A stretch of DNA of 64,000 nt from Colletes latitarsis (lineage: Eukaryota > Arthropoda > Insecta > Hymenoptera > Colletidae), in the NCBI RefSeq assembly GCF_051014445.1, contig NC_135147.1, forward strand, positions 27,308,479 to 27,372,478, given 5' to 3'. The notes beneath the pieces are model-generated. The model saw only the letters and a list, made by a program, of their open reading frames with translations, ran no database searches and was not told where the DNA came from. The position numbers were made by a program, and so were the translations under genes. Within the stretch, counting starts at the first letter, position 1; each line of letters starts with the position of its first letter. Positions 24,856 to 39,600 of this stretch are shown here, piece after piece.

Positions 24856-25684
24856 GTGAGTTAAAAAAAAATATCACAAATAAACATCTTAGAATAATTA
24901 ATATTTCATAGTGTTGTGGAAAATGTAAACTTCTTTTATTTATTTAATTAGAAGTAAAAGAAAATTACATTTTAAATGAAAAGGCAAATGATCAAAGTAT
25001 AATAGATTTTGTTACTTTTATTTATATATTTAATATTATTGAATTTGGAAGTAGAATAATGTAAAAGATAATTTATACTATTGAAACACTTTATAACAAT
25101 TTTAACAATAATGTAGAATTTGTAACATGTATACATACATTTCAACACTGTTCAATAATATTCATTTTTTATAGCATTCGTTTCATTCTTACATTTTTCT
25201 AAGTAAGGAAAGAGGTATTAGTACTATGTTTGGATTTAAGTATAATAATTACAAATGATTAATAAAGATGTATTATTTTACTTATGAAAATAGACATATT
25301 TTATGAAGTGTTTAAATGTTATTTATTATTATACATATATTCGTAATTTGAATAAACTTTTCCAAATGCTGCAATTATTGCACTTTTTAATCTTATAACT
25401 ATGTTATGCATACTTCATTTAATTTTGCAATTGTACTATTTAATTAAGGTACAAATTAGTTCTAAATTATAATATTTAATTAGACAAATAGTTATGGAAT
25501 GCAATAAGAAAGTCAACGTTTTTAGTTTATACTTAGAGTCATTTTAAGAGCTTGTATAAAATTTCTAAAATTACAGTTTTCCCGACTACAGTTTTAAAAT
25601 TATAGTACAAATATTTCGTAATAGTAATGAATAAAAACGGAGGAACTTATTGCCTCTTACGTACTTCTATAATACATCTTAAAA
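24856..25684. other. AT-rich convergent spacer
   Basis: No gene or repeat is seen. It lies between the stop of the C14orf119-family gene (+) and the stop of ZFYVE26 (-), so it holds their 3' ends. Confidence 0.55.
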
Positions 25685-28600
25685 TTATGACTTTGGTTCT
25701 TGTTGAAGCCATTTTATACATATTGCTTTAATAGCATTTTGACCGAGCCTATCAGATTCTTTTAAAATTTTTCTTATATCTTGTGCTCGTGAATGCTTAA
25801 CAGCTAATAGGTATGCAGCTTTCAGATGCTTGCATTCGATATATGCATTTATCTAGAAATAAAAAGAATAAGAAAATATATCGAAAAAATTAACGAATTA
25901 GTATGTATAGTATAATTTTACTTTGAGTTCTATGTCAGTTATTAATCTGACAAGGTTCTGGACATCATTTTTTAAACTTGATTCTGGCTTACTGTGCAAA
26001 TTATTCAATAACAATTTCACACAATGGGTCAAAACGTAATCCGATATGATATACGAATTTGGAATACCAGATGTATGACAACATTTAATTAATTGCTCTA
26101 TTGCAGAAACGTTGTTCCCAAGTGTCAAGATATGACCAGTTAAAGAATACACTTTTTGCTGCGGTAGATTATAATCTGAAATAATACAAATTATTTACAT
26201 GATCTACAAGGTAGTTAAATTACGTTTAAATCACTGAAAAAGACCTTGCATTATTCTAAACGCTATTCCGAATCCTTCTTCAACATTACGTCCACAGAGT
26301 ATGGCTAGAACAGTTAAATCAATTTTCTGCTGTTGATTGCCAAATAAAGTTGGCAATTCTATCGCGTGACCATTATCACAATCCTTGCCTGGAAATAAAT
26401 TAAAAAACTGAATGGGAGACCTTCCTTCTTTTTCACAAGTTGCTAAATACTTTGCAATTTCCATTTGTCTGCAGATCGTATTAATGTGTTTATCTATTTC
26501 CGAAGGTTCCATTTCCATTGTTAAAATTCCTTGATTGCTATGCATAGAACTTGTGCTCTTTTTTCTTCTTCGATTTAACGTTTCGACTTGCAGTTCAGAT
26601 TCCAAGTGCTTCTGGGCGTCGAGTAAGAAATTTTTTCTGATACAGAAATCTGTATAATTGCTTACTTCGTTGCAGTAAAAACGAATACATGTCATTGCAG
26701 CTCGAATAGAGTCTTTCATAAATAACTGCAACTGATACAGAATGTTCAAGTATTGTCTCCTTTCTAGACTGTGGCACACGCATATCAAATACTTCTTCCA
26801 AATTAGCAAATTTTGATCCCTGTTTTTCATAGCTTCGTGAAGTTTTCCAGTAGTTCCGTTTTTCAAACAATATAAATAGATCGCATTGAAGAATAAATCG
26901 GGTTCTAAATCATTTTCTAAAGTGAAAGTGAGGCATTCGTTAAATTGTTCATGTTTCAGAAAGAATTCTAAAATTGAATTGTAACTTCCATAAGTTAATA
27001 AATAATAAAGACTTTCGTAGTAGTAAACGTCCTGCATGACCGAAGATGCATTTTTAACAATGAATTGCCTTTGATTCGTCATTTTCAGGTTTCCAAAATT
27101 ACTTAATACATCTTGTAAAGCCATAGACTTATATTGATGAAAATGTTGTACATGTTGTTTGTATGTACTCAAGTTATTTAACATTTGTAAAATCTCTGAA
27201 AGCAATGGTGGATCTTTTAACGGGCGACTTTTTGAAAATTCTCCTCTTCTTATGCATAGTTCGTCCATTGTAAATTCATTGTCCTCGTCAATTTTATTCT
27301 CACTTGTCAATTTTCGATTTTCTCTTTTGTCCGACGTAGTCGAGTCTTTGGAATATGATAAAAGTACCCAATCGTCGATATCTTCGAATTGAATTTTGTC
27401 AAGGCAATGGCAAAATTTGTCTCGTGCTTGATCAAAGTATCCCATTTTCAAACATGCTTTACCCCAAGTTACCCAGACACCTTGTGTATCCAATCCCGCT
27501 TTAGTACTTACATCTAGGGCAAGGATCCATTGTTCTTTTTCAATTAGAAGATCCCTAAACTGTCTGAAGGTACGTTCTTTCAAATCGTCGGAGGGCAGAA
27601 GGTATAAACAATCGGACTGGATAAAACTGGCAATAAGATCTACTTGCGATAAAAAACGATCACAGTGTGCTAATCCAGTACTAAGGCCAAGTTTTGCACA
27701 TTTCACTTTTGCGGCAATTAATAGGGAACGTATCATTTTAATTATTACAGTATGGTCTACTTCTGGATTTACTTTTCCCCCGCTTACAGGTTGCAAGAGA
27801 TGTTTTATCTCATCGCAACGATCTAATAAAAAGCTGAAACAATAAATTTTCTATTGAAAAAATTTAGAGAATTTCTATATAAATATATGTATAAATATTT
27901 ATTACCTAGTGTATGTTTTATGGTCAGAGTATAAGTTGAGGATAGCCAAGCACAAAGAAATGTTTGGTGCGTACTCGAACGAAAACTCTTCTCTAATAGT
28001 TTGATTATGCTTTTGATCTTTCGTTAATTGCCAATAATCAAACATTTCGCTACTCGAAGTAGACTGTGCTCCGTGATGGGCTTGCATTTGTAACACTGTC
28101 TGTTGTTTGCAATCATTGCATACACGCACAAGTACAGAGGGCGGATATCCAGAAACGTGCATGCGATGTTGAGAACACTGAGCACAGATAACACGACCAC
28201 ATCTACGACAATGGTGTCGTCTGTTAAACATCGAAAATATAACGATTTTGCAACAGCTGCACTCTGTGGCCTGTTAAACAGCGAAAAGTTAAACAAGTTT
28301 AAATACCAAGCTACACAAAAAAGCTTGCACATCGTTTTTGTGTTGTACCTTATCATTAGGTATCCATTCTTCTTTAGTGGGAACTAGAATAGGCATTACA
28401 AATTTAATATTTTCCGTTTTCGAAACAGAATGTTGTACATTCTTTGATTTGCTTTCAATGTTATCGCATTGTAAAGATACACGACAATCCAACGACTTTT
28501 GAGCATAGAATTTTATAATTTCGTCAAAGCTACTTCTTGAAATGTCCACTTGTTGCAATTTATCTTGAATTTTATTCAATATTTTTTGGATACTTTCAAA

Positions 28601-31600
28601 CTTACAATTCATCAACAACTGTTCTAACATTAACAATGGTTCTTTTATAAGGTGAATATATAATGATCTTTCTTGAGACTTTAACATGTGTAAGATATCG
28701 ATTCCTATTATGGTTCTTCTATATTTTATGGTTTCTGTTGCTTTACAATACTCTAATAAATAATTGCAAATAAATTGAAGAGAGTCAATAGATTCTAATT
28801 TTTTTAACACAGTTTTGCATAGCTTGACCGACTGATTCAAAGGTAATGCATGAAGAAACTGAAATAAAAAACCGCATTAGTTAAAGTAATCGGATCGTGC
28901 AATTTGTAATATACTCATTTTTTAAATATCCTTCAAAGTACCTTTAATGTCTGTTTAAAGTTTGGAGATTCATTTTTTAAAAGACCTATCAAGAAATCTT
29001 GCATCACAGAGGGGTGTATTTCTAAAGAGAATGCTTGACACTCTAACCACTCTAAACATAGTTCAAATTTATCTGCGTTTATTAATATCTTCATAATTTC
29101 AAATGCATCAACTTTTTCTGTGCAGTAAGCAACGTCATACCAATTACCGTTGGATTTCATCACGCAATACGGAAACATTTTATGAAAAACAAATACTCTG
29201 TGCAGGATTTCATTTAACTGTGATCTACAGTGCGTAGGTAATTTGTACCTGTCCGCGTGATGTACTGCGTAAAGTAAAGCACCTTCGCAAACATTTATAT
29301 GCCATTTATTGATATTGTATAGTACTGTTTGACACAAAACATACACATCTTTAATTTGATACACGTATTGCAATATCTCTTCATCCAATTCAATATCTTT
29401 CTTTGAAACTATGTAACTGAGAACTTTGTCTTTAAAACATTCAAGTTCTGTACTTTTAATTAGATTATCTGGCAAGGCGTTTATAAGCTTCAAGCAATTA
29501 TACCATTCATTTTCTTCTAATGCGTTTTCAAAATGAAACCACATTTTTTGTATCGGTATCGTTTCGAGTATAGCCGCAAGAGTTTGATTATTTTCAAACA
29601 ATGATTTCATTTCAATGATCCACGACGAACTTAAAAGATTTTCAAGACAAGCAGTACGTTTCAGATTATCACAGTTATTTTCTAGAATAGTTGGATTCTC
29701 ATTGTATATTCTTTGTAAAAGATAAGAAACAACCCAACAATGTCCTTCCAAGTATTGTAATAAACTCGATCTTACGATACGAGTTTCCCATACATCATTC
29801 TGTCGATTGATCTGCTTTTGGCGACATACGTTCGAACAATTTGTATACTTCAATATTACATCATACAAATAGAAAGGCGCGATATATTGTATAACTATGT
29901 CTCTTTTAGAGAGCTTAAAGTAATCGTCTACTGAGAATATATTATCGCCGTTATCAATGTCATTCGAATTACAGTTGTATTTTTGAGATACGAAATTTTG
30001 ATATTGTTTCGTGATATCGGGTAAAAAAATTACTTTTTGATTTTCTGTGTTCTCTGAAGGTTTTTCAAGTTTCGATGAATAATAATCAAGATATTCGTGA
30101 AAAGCATTGCTTAGATCTTCGTTTAACGATTTCGCATTACAGACCTAGGAAAACAAGTATTTTAATAAATTAATTACAAGACATAATTACGAAACGAACG
30201 ACAACTTACTCGAATACAAGGTGTTCCATATAATTCATTAGCCATCATAAAGATCACTCTTGGGTCATGAGTAATGTCTAAATCTTGCCATACAGGTTCA
30301 TTGAGTTCTTCGAGTTGGAGAAAGAATTTATCGTTTAGCATAATATTATTTAGCAATTTTGATCTAAGCGCAGCAAGCGTTACTAGACCTAAATCGCCGA
30401 TCAAATAACCAATCGACATCAATGAGATTGCATGTTGTAAATTATTAAAAGGAGGATGATGTGCCCAGATAGTCAAAGTAGTATGTAAAAACATGAGGTT
30501 CCACATATTCAGAAGAAAAGTTAATGTTTCATCGCCCATAGATAATTCGCTCAAATCTAGGTTTATAAGACGGGTCGTTTTACTCAGTACATCTTGAATA
30601 TCAGAATGCTTGGAAATAGTTTTGCAAATGTCGTGGCTTAAATAAAATTGATCCAAATTTAAATTTTGTAAAATTTCCAGCAATTCCGTTAATATCTCTG
30701 AAACGCATCGATTTGGTCCTTCTGTTTTATAATTTAAATCCTGCAATAGCAATAATTATTTTGTGTTCCTTATAACTTTCTCAAAATATAGTAAAATCGT
30801 TAAAAAAAATTGATACATACCGATTTATACGATGCTTTATTTAAAATGATGCAACCATTTTCTTTATTATCGATAGTGTACTTCGTACTTTTTTCATAAA
30901 CCAGTCTAGGACAAGCATTTGTAAGAATGCTGTATACTAAATTAAATTGTAAATTGTGTGCAACCGTTTCAAGCTTATTTGGCTCAATTTTAAGTTCAAA
31001 TAATTGATAACCAAAGTAATAAGGCAATGAAATTTTTAACAAATCAGAAACTGTAAGTATTGATTGGTCGGTTGGAATAATTGTATGCAGAAGTTGTAAA
31101 TGGGAGAAGATATTTTGCATATATTTCTCTGTTCCATTGGAAATAACAGCCATTTTGCCAATTATTTTTAAACCCGGTAAATAATTACTGTGTTTCAATA
31201 TTTTATTGATTGTATTTTTATTTGCCTGAGTCTCTTTAAATTCGTGGTATTTAATCGCAATATCAGTCCAAAAGTCATCTTTCTCTTTATATTCATGTAT
31301 GGCCAGTGAAATCTTTGCATCGCAAAGTATATTTTCTACCGAGAACTTTTCTTTTGTTTCATATAACAATTGATATATCTTGGAAAAGAAATGTGCATAT
31401 TCAGTATTGTCAAACGTTTTACACAATTTCAAATACTTCATTGCAACTTCGAAAAACTGATTTGAACTAGAGTAAATTTGGCTCATAGTTAAAGCCAGAT
31501 CCAATACACATATTGTTAACATTTCATTGCCACTAACAATGTCTGTGTTCAACATTCGCAAATTAATTTCTTGAGATGCCAAAAATGTTTCAAGTTGACT

Positions 31601-34600
31601 GGTTTGTTTAGAAGAGTGTACACCTTTCTGTGCAATTAATCTTATATTCTGTGAAAATATGATAATTTTAGTATCAAATATTTTGCTTATAGATAAAATT
31701 AACTAATCTGTAGACTATACCTCCAATGTAGAAAATTGTGCATTTTCTTTCGATTGATTTTTATCTTTTAATGTATTTGTTTGTTTATAAATGTTTTCTC
31801 TGAACGCGTGTAGTGCTTTTGAAAATTGCATTTCTCCATTTAGTTGAGAATCCTTTATGCGAGATTTCTACAACATAAGAAGAAACCAATTGAATATGTT
31901 ATTTCAGAAAATATCAATTATCTTGATGTTATTAAATGTTTCTATTTTTTCATTACCATTATATAAAGTTGCGTATTAACGACTAATAATGTTTTATCAA
32001 CTGTTATTATTTACAAGTTTATTACCATATCTTGTATTTTGTATAGATTAATTTACAAGATAAAAAAGTGTTTGAGATTGCATCTGATAATAAAGACTAT
32101 GATGAACAAAGTGAAAATGAAATGATTCAGCCTGCTAATCTTGCAACCATGGGACTTTACATGAAAGATGATAGCAGATACAAACCGCTACATTCTTTGG
32201 TCGAAAATTACAATAAACGTGAAATTGTGAATAAAATACAATTTGCAAATGTATTTACTCAATTGGAACCAATCATATGGGAATCCCCTAACATGGTAGA
32301 AAGAAATGATGAACCATTTATTGCTGGTTTTAAAGAAGATTTAGACAAAGTGCTTCATAATTAAGTGATAAGCTTGGTACAATAATAAAATTCTAGTTCT
32401 AATCAATACCTATTTCTAGATCATAAAAGAACAATAATCGAAATTTGTATAAAAAAATATTCCTGACGAAACGCGAGAATGATCAACGCCTGTACCAAAT
32501 ACCACTGAAAGAAAATAAAGAAATCGATTCTTCGATGTGGGATACTATTGAGAATATTCCCAATACTGATAATTATAAAGAAGAATTAACATCCAAGCTT
32601 CGGAAACGCGCAACTCTTAATACGAAAGTTTTTACCGCGTATAATGAAGAAACAGAATCGGGCGAAGAAATTTATGATTACGAAAAGTTTAAAAGAGAAT
32701 ACGAAGAAGAAATATCACAACATATAATCGTAGACAAAATGGTAAATTATACCAATGAGAATAAATCGAAAGAAACACAGAAAAGTGAATATCCCAAAGG
32801 AACACTGCAAAAGTTACTTGATTTCAAAAATTGTACGAAAACATCAAAAAAATTTGGTATTAAAGTTATCGATTGTTTAATATACAACTATGAATATGAA
32901 GATCAAACCGTGAAAAAGTCTGTACAGAAAGCATGGTTGATCATTAGAATATGGTTCCTAATTTATGTATGTCTTGCAATTCCTTGTTGGTGTCATAAAG
33001 GTAGTGCGCACGATTGAATGATTTTATCTAACAAAGGCCGTTTTAGTAATAATTTACAATAGTAACAGTGTACCATTCCATAGGTTGGTGTTGCTGTTGT
33101 TTCCGTTGCGAGTTTTGTTTTCCCAGAAGAAGGATTTTATTTGCAAAACAATATTATGCAATTAATCCTCCTGGAACATTAGCTAAAGAAGTTGAAAAGA
33201 ACGAAGAGACACAGGAATTTATTACATACGAACCTACTGAATTTGAAGAAAATGCATTCGAACAATTTGAAGCCACAATAAGAAATATATAAATCCATAT
33301 ACATCGATCAAATTACCTCAATAATATCCTGTGCTGTTGTATAATCATTTTTCCACAAACATTGTATAACTAGGCTTTCTTTAGTTGCTAACATAAAGTT
33401 AACAAATAATGGTTTATATACGGTATCTTTGGTTGATGTGGTATTTGCTGTAAATGTTATATTCTTAGGATATTTTTGCCATTTAGTGTTATTATGTATC
33501 AATTCTGATTCAGAGCTACTATCAGATCTAACTTTCGTTTCATCTAAAGTGTTACCCTCTTGGTAAAAAAGTATATTTTCTTTGAAACGATTCAAAATCG
33601 ATTTTCCATCTAATAGAACATTAGGCTTAGTTACATTTTTATTTGCAACTTTAGATATATTATCCTCTTCTGTAAACTGTGGGTTTGTATAAATTTCTAA
33701 TCTCCATTTAGCATCTGTTATTATCGCATCGATAGAAGAGATGCCCCTTTGAATTTGCTCTTCTTCTTCTGTAGATACATCTTTATTTTTCATTTTCATG
33801 AATTCGATTTCTGTGACTGAGATAATCTCTTTTAAATGAAATAACATATCCTTTATGGCATATTTATTACAAATGAAACCTTTTAAGCTCTGTTCGACTC
33901 GTTTCTTTTCAAATCTTAATTGTTTATTCAAAGTACTCGTATTATTCTTGTCATAATTTTTTTTAGTATGATCAAAGTCTTCGTATCGCAAGAAAAGTAA
34001 CGAAAATATATCTTTTACAACTTGTACACGCAAACTGAGAGGATACAAAATTTGTAGATAATATTTCATATCAGAGAAATGACTTGTAATAATGTTTTGA
34101 TTTACAGTGTAAGTATCATATAATAAAATAGCTTTCAGAGCATTTAGCATGCTATAGTATGCATAGAAGATATTTTTAGATTCGCAAAGGTCTTCTAATA
34201 AATTTTCTATTTTATCATACTCTTGTTCGTGTATATCTGTCGTCATTTTCAATACCGAAAAACTATTAAAATCTAGTAAAAAATTAAATATCTGTTTTAT
34301 AGATATTTCTTGTTCAAATGTGTCAATGGATTTAATTGTCTCATCAATTTCAGTGTCATTATCTCTCGTAAAATTTTCTTTTGTCCAATTCAAGATGTAT
34401 TCCACAATTTTAACATATTTCTTTAACGTAATGTCGAGTTCTTGTAGCGTACGCTCATAAGACATATTAAAATCACATTTAGACATTAAAAATTTAATCG
34501 AATCACATATAAAGTATCCATTTTCTTGAATTTTATCAGGAAATACGAAATTCTGAACGGAATCGTTTAAAATTTTAAACAATAAAGCTGCCCAAAAAGT

Positions 34601-35825
34601 CTTTGTCAGTTTATAGGATAATATCGATGAAATATTATCATACTTTTTATTCATCATTAAAACATAACACATGTCCTGGAAGAAAGATAATATTAGATAA
34701 AAATAATATTATGATTTCCATTATAATATTAACTAAATACTTATTATGCTATCACCTACCAAAATATCTATAACCCAGTGTTGTTTTGTGTTAGTTATCC
34801 TTTTCATAAGATTATTCTTATTTATAAATGGTGTAGAGTTAGAACCACAATTAAATAATCCTTCTTGAATTTTTAATACATCGTTCAGATTATTAACAAT
34901 TTTAGAATGCCCATAAATTTCATTGAGAAAGATGCACCACTCATTAAAAAGCTTTATCTCTGGTTTTGAATACAATACAAGGTCAATATCTTGAATGTTA
35001 CATGTTTTTAAAAGCATAGGAAAATACCATCTTGACAATTCGATTGTATTAGATTCAAGTATGTTCATTTTTGAAATAACACATAATACACATCCAACAG
35101 AATTGTCATTTATTAATTTCGATTCTAACATTTCTTTTACAAGAAACAAATATAAATCTTGTAGACTGGAAACAATAGTAATTGACTTATTAATATATGC
35201 AAATAATAATTCATTAATGATCCAACATACAACAGTCGAATTGTTATAAATATTTTGTCGTAGAAATGCAAAACACTCTTCGTGCATTTTCTCAAAGATT
35301 TCTGAATTTGTTTGTTCTGAACTACTTTGGTAAATCGATAATAATCCCTATAAAACACATGAAATGAAACATGTTATACATGTAACAGAAATACGATTAA
35401 CAATTAAAATAAATGAATCAATTTTTAAAATACCTGTTGTACATGCATTGTCATATTTTTGCATAATTGTAAAGCATACATCATTTCTACATAACTGTGT
35501 TGTTTCTTTATATTTTCGACGTCTGTAAAATCTACATTGTTGACAAGCTTCTGCAATAATATTTGAGTAATCCATTTATGGTGACTTTTACTTTGCAGAT
35601 GACTGAAAAATATTTAACAAATAAAATGGATATCTTATATTGTACTTATTATTATACTTACATTAAGTTTCTAAACAAAGTCTGAGATTCAACAAAATCT
35701 ACAACGTCACTTTGAGAAGAGAGAGATTTATCATTAGCATTTCCTTCATAAACAACAAGAGATGTATACCATAATTTCGACAGTATACATTCATTTATTT
35801 TCAGCGTTACTTCTTGATTTGTCAT
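25685..35825 (-). CDS. Spastizin (zinc finger FYVE domain-containing protein 26)
   Basis: Thirteen minus-strand exons: 35825-35662, 35602-35434, 35347-34760, 34675-33317, 31867-31721, 31648-30821, 30740-30210, 30144-28942, 28858-28349, 28270-27906, 27833-26245, 26175-25922 and 25852-25685. They total 7875 bp, 2624 aa, in phase throughout; human spastizin has 2539 aa. The FYVE finger is in the 28270-27906 exon and carries RRHHCRRCGR, the PI3P-binding basic motif, preceded by CSCC and followed by CAQC and VCNDCK. The rest is long alpha-helical sequence typical of the family, and the C-terminus (ending WLQQEPKS) matches the vertebrate tail pattern. Spastizin works with spatacsin and AP-5 in lysosome reformation and with PI3P in cytokinesis. 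The donor GTCTTT after 26245 is weak. The intron 33316-31868 contains another gene on the plus strand. Confidence 0.95.
31896..33292 (+). CDS. Nested gene: putative signal-peptide/TM protein with Cys-rich tail
   Basis: The gene lies wholly inside a ZFYVE26 intron, on the opposite strand. The secure part is exon 32430-33000 joined to 33084-33292 (CAT AAA G/GT), ending in a stop. Upstream, an open exon begins at 32047 and would splice at AAA/GTGCTT (32346) in phase. A possible first exon, 31896-31967, starts MLFQKISIILMLLN, a good signal peptide, and joins in phase, but its donor GTTGCG is weak. The body is charged and Glu/Lys-rich. Near the end, about 20 hydrophobic residues (WLIIRIWFLIYVCLAIPC) form a membrane segment, followed by WCCCCFRCEFC. 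That suggests a type I membrane protein with a possibly palmitoylated juxtamembrane patch. I do not recognise the family. Confidence 0.65.
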
Positions 35826-36650
35826 GTTTTCCAAAATTAGTTTACATAGCGTGAAGTAAGAAACGAAATACGCATTCTTTCAGCAAAACATTCATCAACT
35901 GTTGATGATCAACATCGTACGGGACGTCGTGTCATACGACTCGTATGTTTACCAGATTACAGCCCTAACTTTTACGAAATCTTTCACCAGATATGTCAGA
36001 TTCACTGATCTCTGCAGGCTGACCCATTTAATCGAACCAAATTTTGATATCAAAAAATGTTTCACATAAAAATTGAATGGTTCTGAGAGCCGCATAATCT
36101 AATGTGTCATTATATATTTATCATAAAACAATATTGTAACGAAGAAAACAAAAAATCACTAGCCCATATTGTCGCGTTTATTCCGTTTATACGCATGAAA
36201 ATCGTTTAATCATCGCTCTCACTTGCAGTACTTGTACACCAATGAACATCACAATCGACAATGGAGTGCATGTACGTATCTCTCTGAATTGAGGTTTTCT
36301 AAGCTTGGTTTGTACTGAAATTGGCGATCATCGGTGATTTTCCTTTTAAACGGTAATAATTACTATGCAGTGAACATCGATGCATTGACAGTTGCGATCG
36401 TTCATTCATATTCTAGTTCCATGTGCGACTGCGGATATATGTACCAACAGATTTTCTTTGGACCTTTCAGAATTAATGTATCAAATATGGCCACTGGAAT
36501 GCAAAACATGACTCGTTAAAAATGAAGAAAAATCAGCAAGTTGTTACTGACTCGACAATGTACATGATTTTGCATTACATCGTGTGCTCTTCTGTGGGAT
36601 ACATGTGTCTAACCTATATCATATCCTTGTGATAATACGTTTAAATAATT
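35826..36650. promoter_or_regulatory. Head-to-head intergenic region of ZFYVE26 and PSME4
   Basis: The 825 bp between two divergent start codons contain no repeat and no convincing exon. Both promoters must lie here, and they may share elements. I see no clear TATA box or perfect known motif, so the regulatory label is inference from gene orientation. Confidence 0.5.
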
Positions 36651-39600
36651 ATGAACGAGGACAGTGAAAATATTTTTAATTACAAAAATTTTAAGAGTAA
36701 AAGAACCATGGATTCGTCAACTGGGCATGTCAAAATTGAATTTCAAAGGAAACCCAAGTACAATAAGTTGTTACCTTATGTAAATGATTTAGAGGCGGAA
36801 TCGCAGGTTTTATTAGCCGAGATTAAAGCAAATTTAGGACGAGCTGTTATTCTTCGTGAAATGCAGCCAGGCTGTGTTCTTTGGGTTACCAGATTACGCG
36901 AGTAAGTACATATTTTAAAAATTACTTAATTATTTGAAAAGAAATATTTAATCTATTATTAAAAAGAAAAAATTTTTTTATTGAAAAGATTCAATAAGAA
37001 CATTATCTAATACGATTATAAAACATTATATAAATATGAATTCTGCGTGTATTTATTATAGGTACATAAAGATATATGGAATGGAATTTAGTAAAGAAGA
37101 TCATATTTTATTTGTAAAATTAATGTATGAACTGGTTACAATTCCAGAACTTGAACCATTTTTAGTGAGTCGATTTAGTTTTACATTAATTTTATTATTA
37201 AAGTAAGTTTGATTGGATTTTTACGTATAATCTTGTCACTGGTTTCAATGCTTAAATTTACCATTGTTATTATATTTTTAGGAAGAAAAGATTAATATCT
37301 CCCGATGAGTTAGAACTTCCATGGAGACCTCTGTACGAATTAGTCGACCATGTGAGAAAGAACGAAGAAAGTTTCATCAGAATGTATCGTTCTTTTGCTT
37401 GTTTGTCAGATAAATTAAACATACTTGTACATGCTGTGAAAATTTATTTTCCTGTAAGTTATTATTTGTTTTCTAATAAGTCAGTGAAAGAACAGAGATT
37501 AATGTTTTTATAATAGTTGAGCGCAACACAGGAAATATTAGATGAATTGAGACCAACTTTCTACCCTCTCAATTCCATAACGATGTCTATCAGTTTGGAA
37601 ACATTAAAGAAGTTCTTACCAGTTCAGTTACCTCCCAAATATCATTCGATTGGACACGAACTATGGTTTGACGAAATTATGTCATTATGGGAAGTTTGTC
37701 ATAATGCACCAATTTGGGAAAATGATATGATGTGGTTAATGGCAAGGCTGGCTTCTCATAACATTGGATATATAAATTGGGAACCGCATATTCCATTAAT
37801 GTTCACTAGGTTCGTGCGATGCTTAAGGCTTCCAGTGTCGTACAATCAAGTACAAAGATGTAAACATCACAAAATAGATACTTCTTCTATGGCCATATGG
37901 ATAACAGCAGTTCTGGTAGGACTTTATCTAGCATCGATTCTAACTAGATTTAAACGAATTAAATCTAATTTTGTGTATCGTGTCATATTTTTAGGGGCAT
38001 GGTTCGTCTACGCAAATGTATCTTGACAAATTTTTAAAAACTATAGAAACATATTTTCATCCAGCCAACACTGGTCGTTGGTTGGGAAAATTAAAGGAGA
38101 TCCTTGTAGAGCTTCCATATCACTTTGTCAAACGTTTGCACATGTAAGGATCGTTGTACTTTTTAAAATATACTTTTTACAATGTTTTTCCAGAAATTAA
38201 CACGTATCTTACTAACACTATAGGGAACGACACGCAAAACAAACATGGGAAACGCCCGTTCCCGACGAGTACAAATTAACGGACAGCGATATTGATGCAT
38301 TTGTCAAAAGCATGATGCCAATAACTATGACGGCTATGTTTAGCAAGTTATGTGTTAACAGTGCCTCTCAAGCATTGCAACATCTTGCCACTATGAGGCC
38401 CAGTTTAGTTATCCCAGATGTTTTAGAGAGAGTATCTTCTACATTGGACTCTCTTACAGCAGAACCATATAAATTGAATGCTACATTGAGTTACATGGCA
38501 GCTATAGCTAGACCAATGGCAGAAGGGTCTAGTAATATAAACGAAGGTACGGATTGTACTTTTGTTGTATGCTATTTGAATTTACTAATCGTTCTTCTGC
38601 TTCGTTTAGGTTATACGTATCCAGAAGGACCAACGCATATTCTACCATTACTATTTTTACTTTTACCTAGCATTGATCCAAACGATATGGAAAAATGCTT
38701 TGTTGCTTTTCGACTTATTAAAATTTATGCTACTTACATACCTATCGTGGACCCTTCTAAACTAAGTACAATAACAGACGAGGAAGAAAGGATCTTTTAC
38801 GAGACAGTAGCATCGAGATTTGAAGACTTTCTTTTACAATTTATGGACAGAGTATTCTCTTTGGTAGATTCCTTTTCTTTGGAAAATGTTAGGCTGGAAA
38901 CTCGTGCCGGTAACGAGAAAAGTAAATTGGAGAAAGTTACAGAATTTGTGCTGAAAGAAGTATTCGCGGTACTATTAATTCAGATTAACGACAAGATTTT
39001 TGAGTGTGCTTTGCACAAATTACGCACGTTCATAACTGAACGTATTCTTGAAACTAAAGTTGCCGGGCAACTTGTCGCCGTAGTGTGTCGAATATTTGCC
39101 TACGTTAACGGGGAGAAAACGTTACATTCGTTGTTACCTGTACTTTCGCAAACGATTTTAGACATTATTGGTGAAAGTAATGATATCGTGAAGGAAGAAA
39201 ATTTAGACGGCCGCCTTTTGTACGCAATGCTGCTATTGTCTGCGATCACTTGTACATCAGGAAAGAATTTGTTACCACACGTGGATACGTTAGAAATTGT
39301 TCTTGAACGAGTGTTGGTCTTAAAATCAAGAGAAGGAAACAATTTAGCTTGCACGTTACTTAGATCTATTCTTTCTTCGTTATCTAATATGGTGCCGTAT
39401 CAGTTTGAATCTACCGAAGTCATACACTGGGGTCAAACTCTGGATATTAATAGTTTGACTGTTAAATGGTACATCCCCGGTAAAGATGAAATGACCTCGT
39501 TAAATCGAATATTTTTTAAATATTTGTTGCCCGAGATAAATAAATTAGAAAAATATTGCGAAGACTGGAATACACTGACGAGGTTTGCTATTACTAAATA

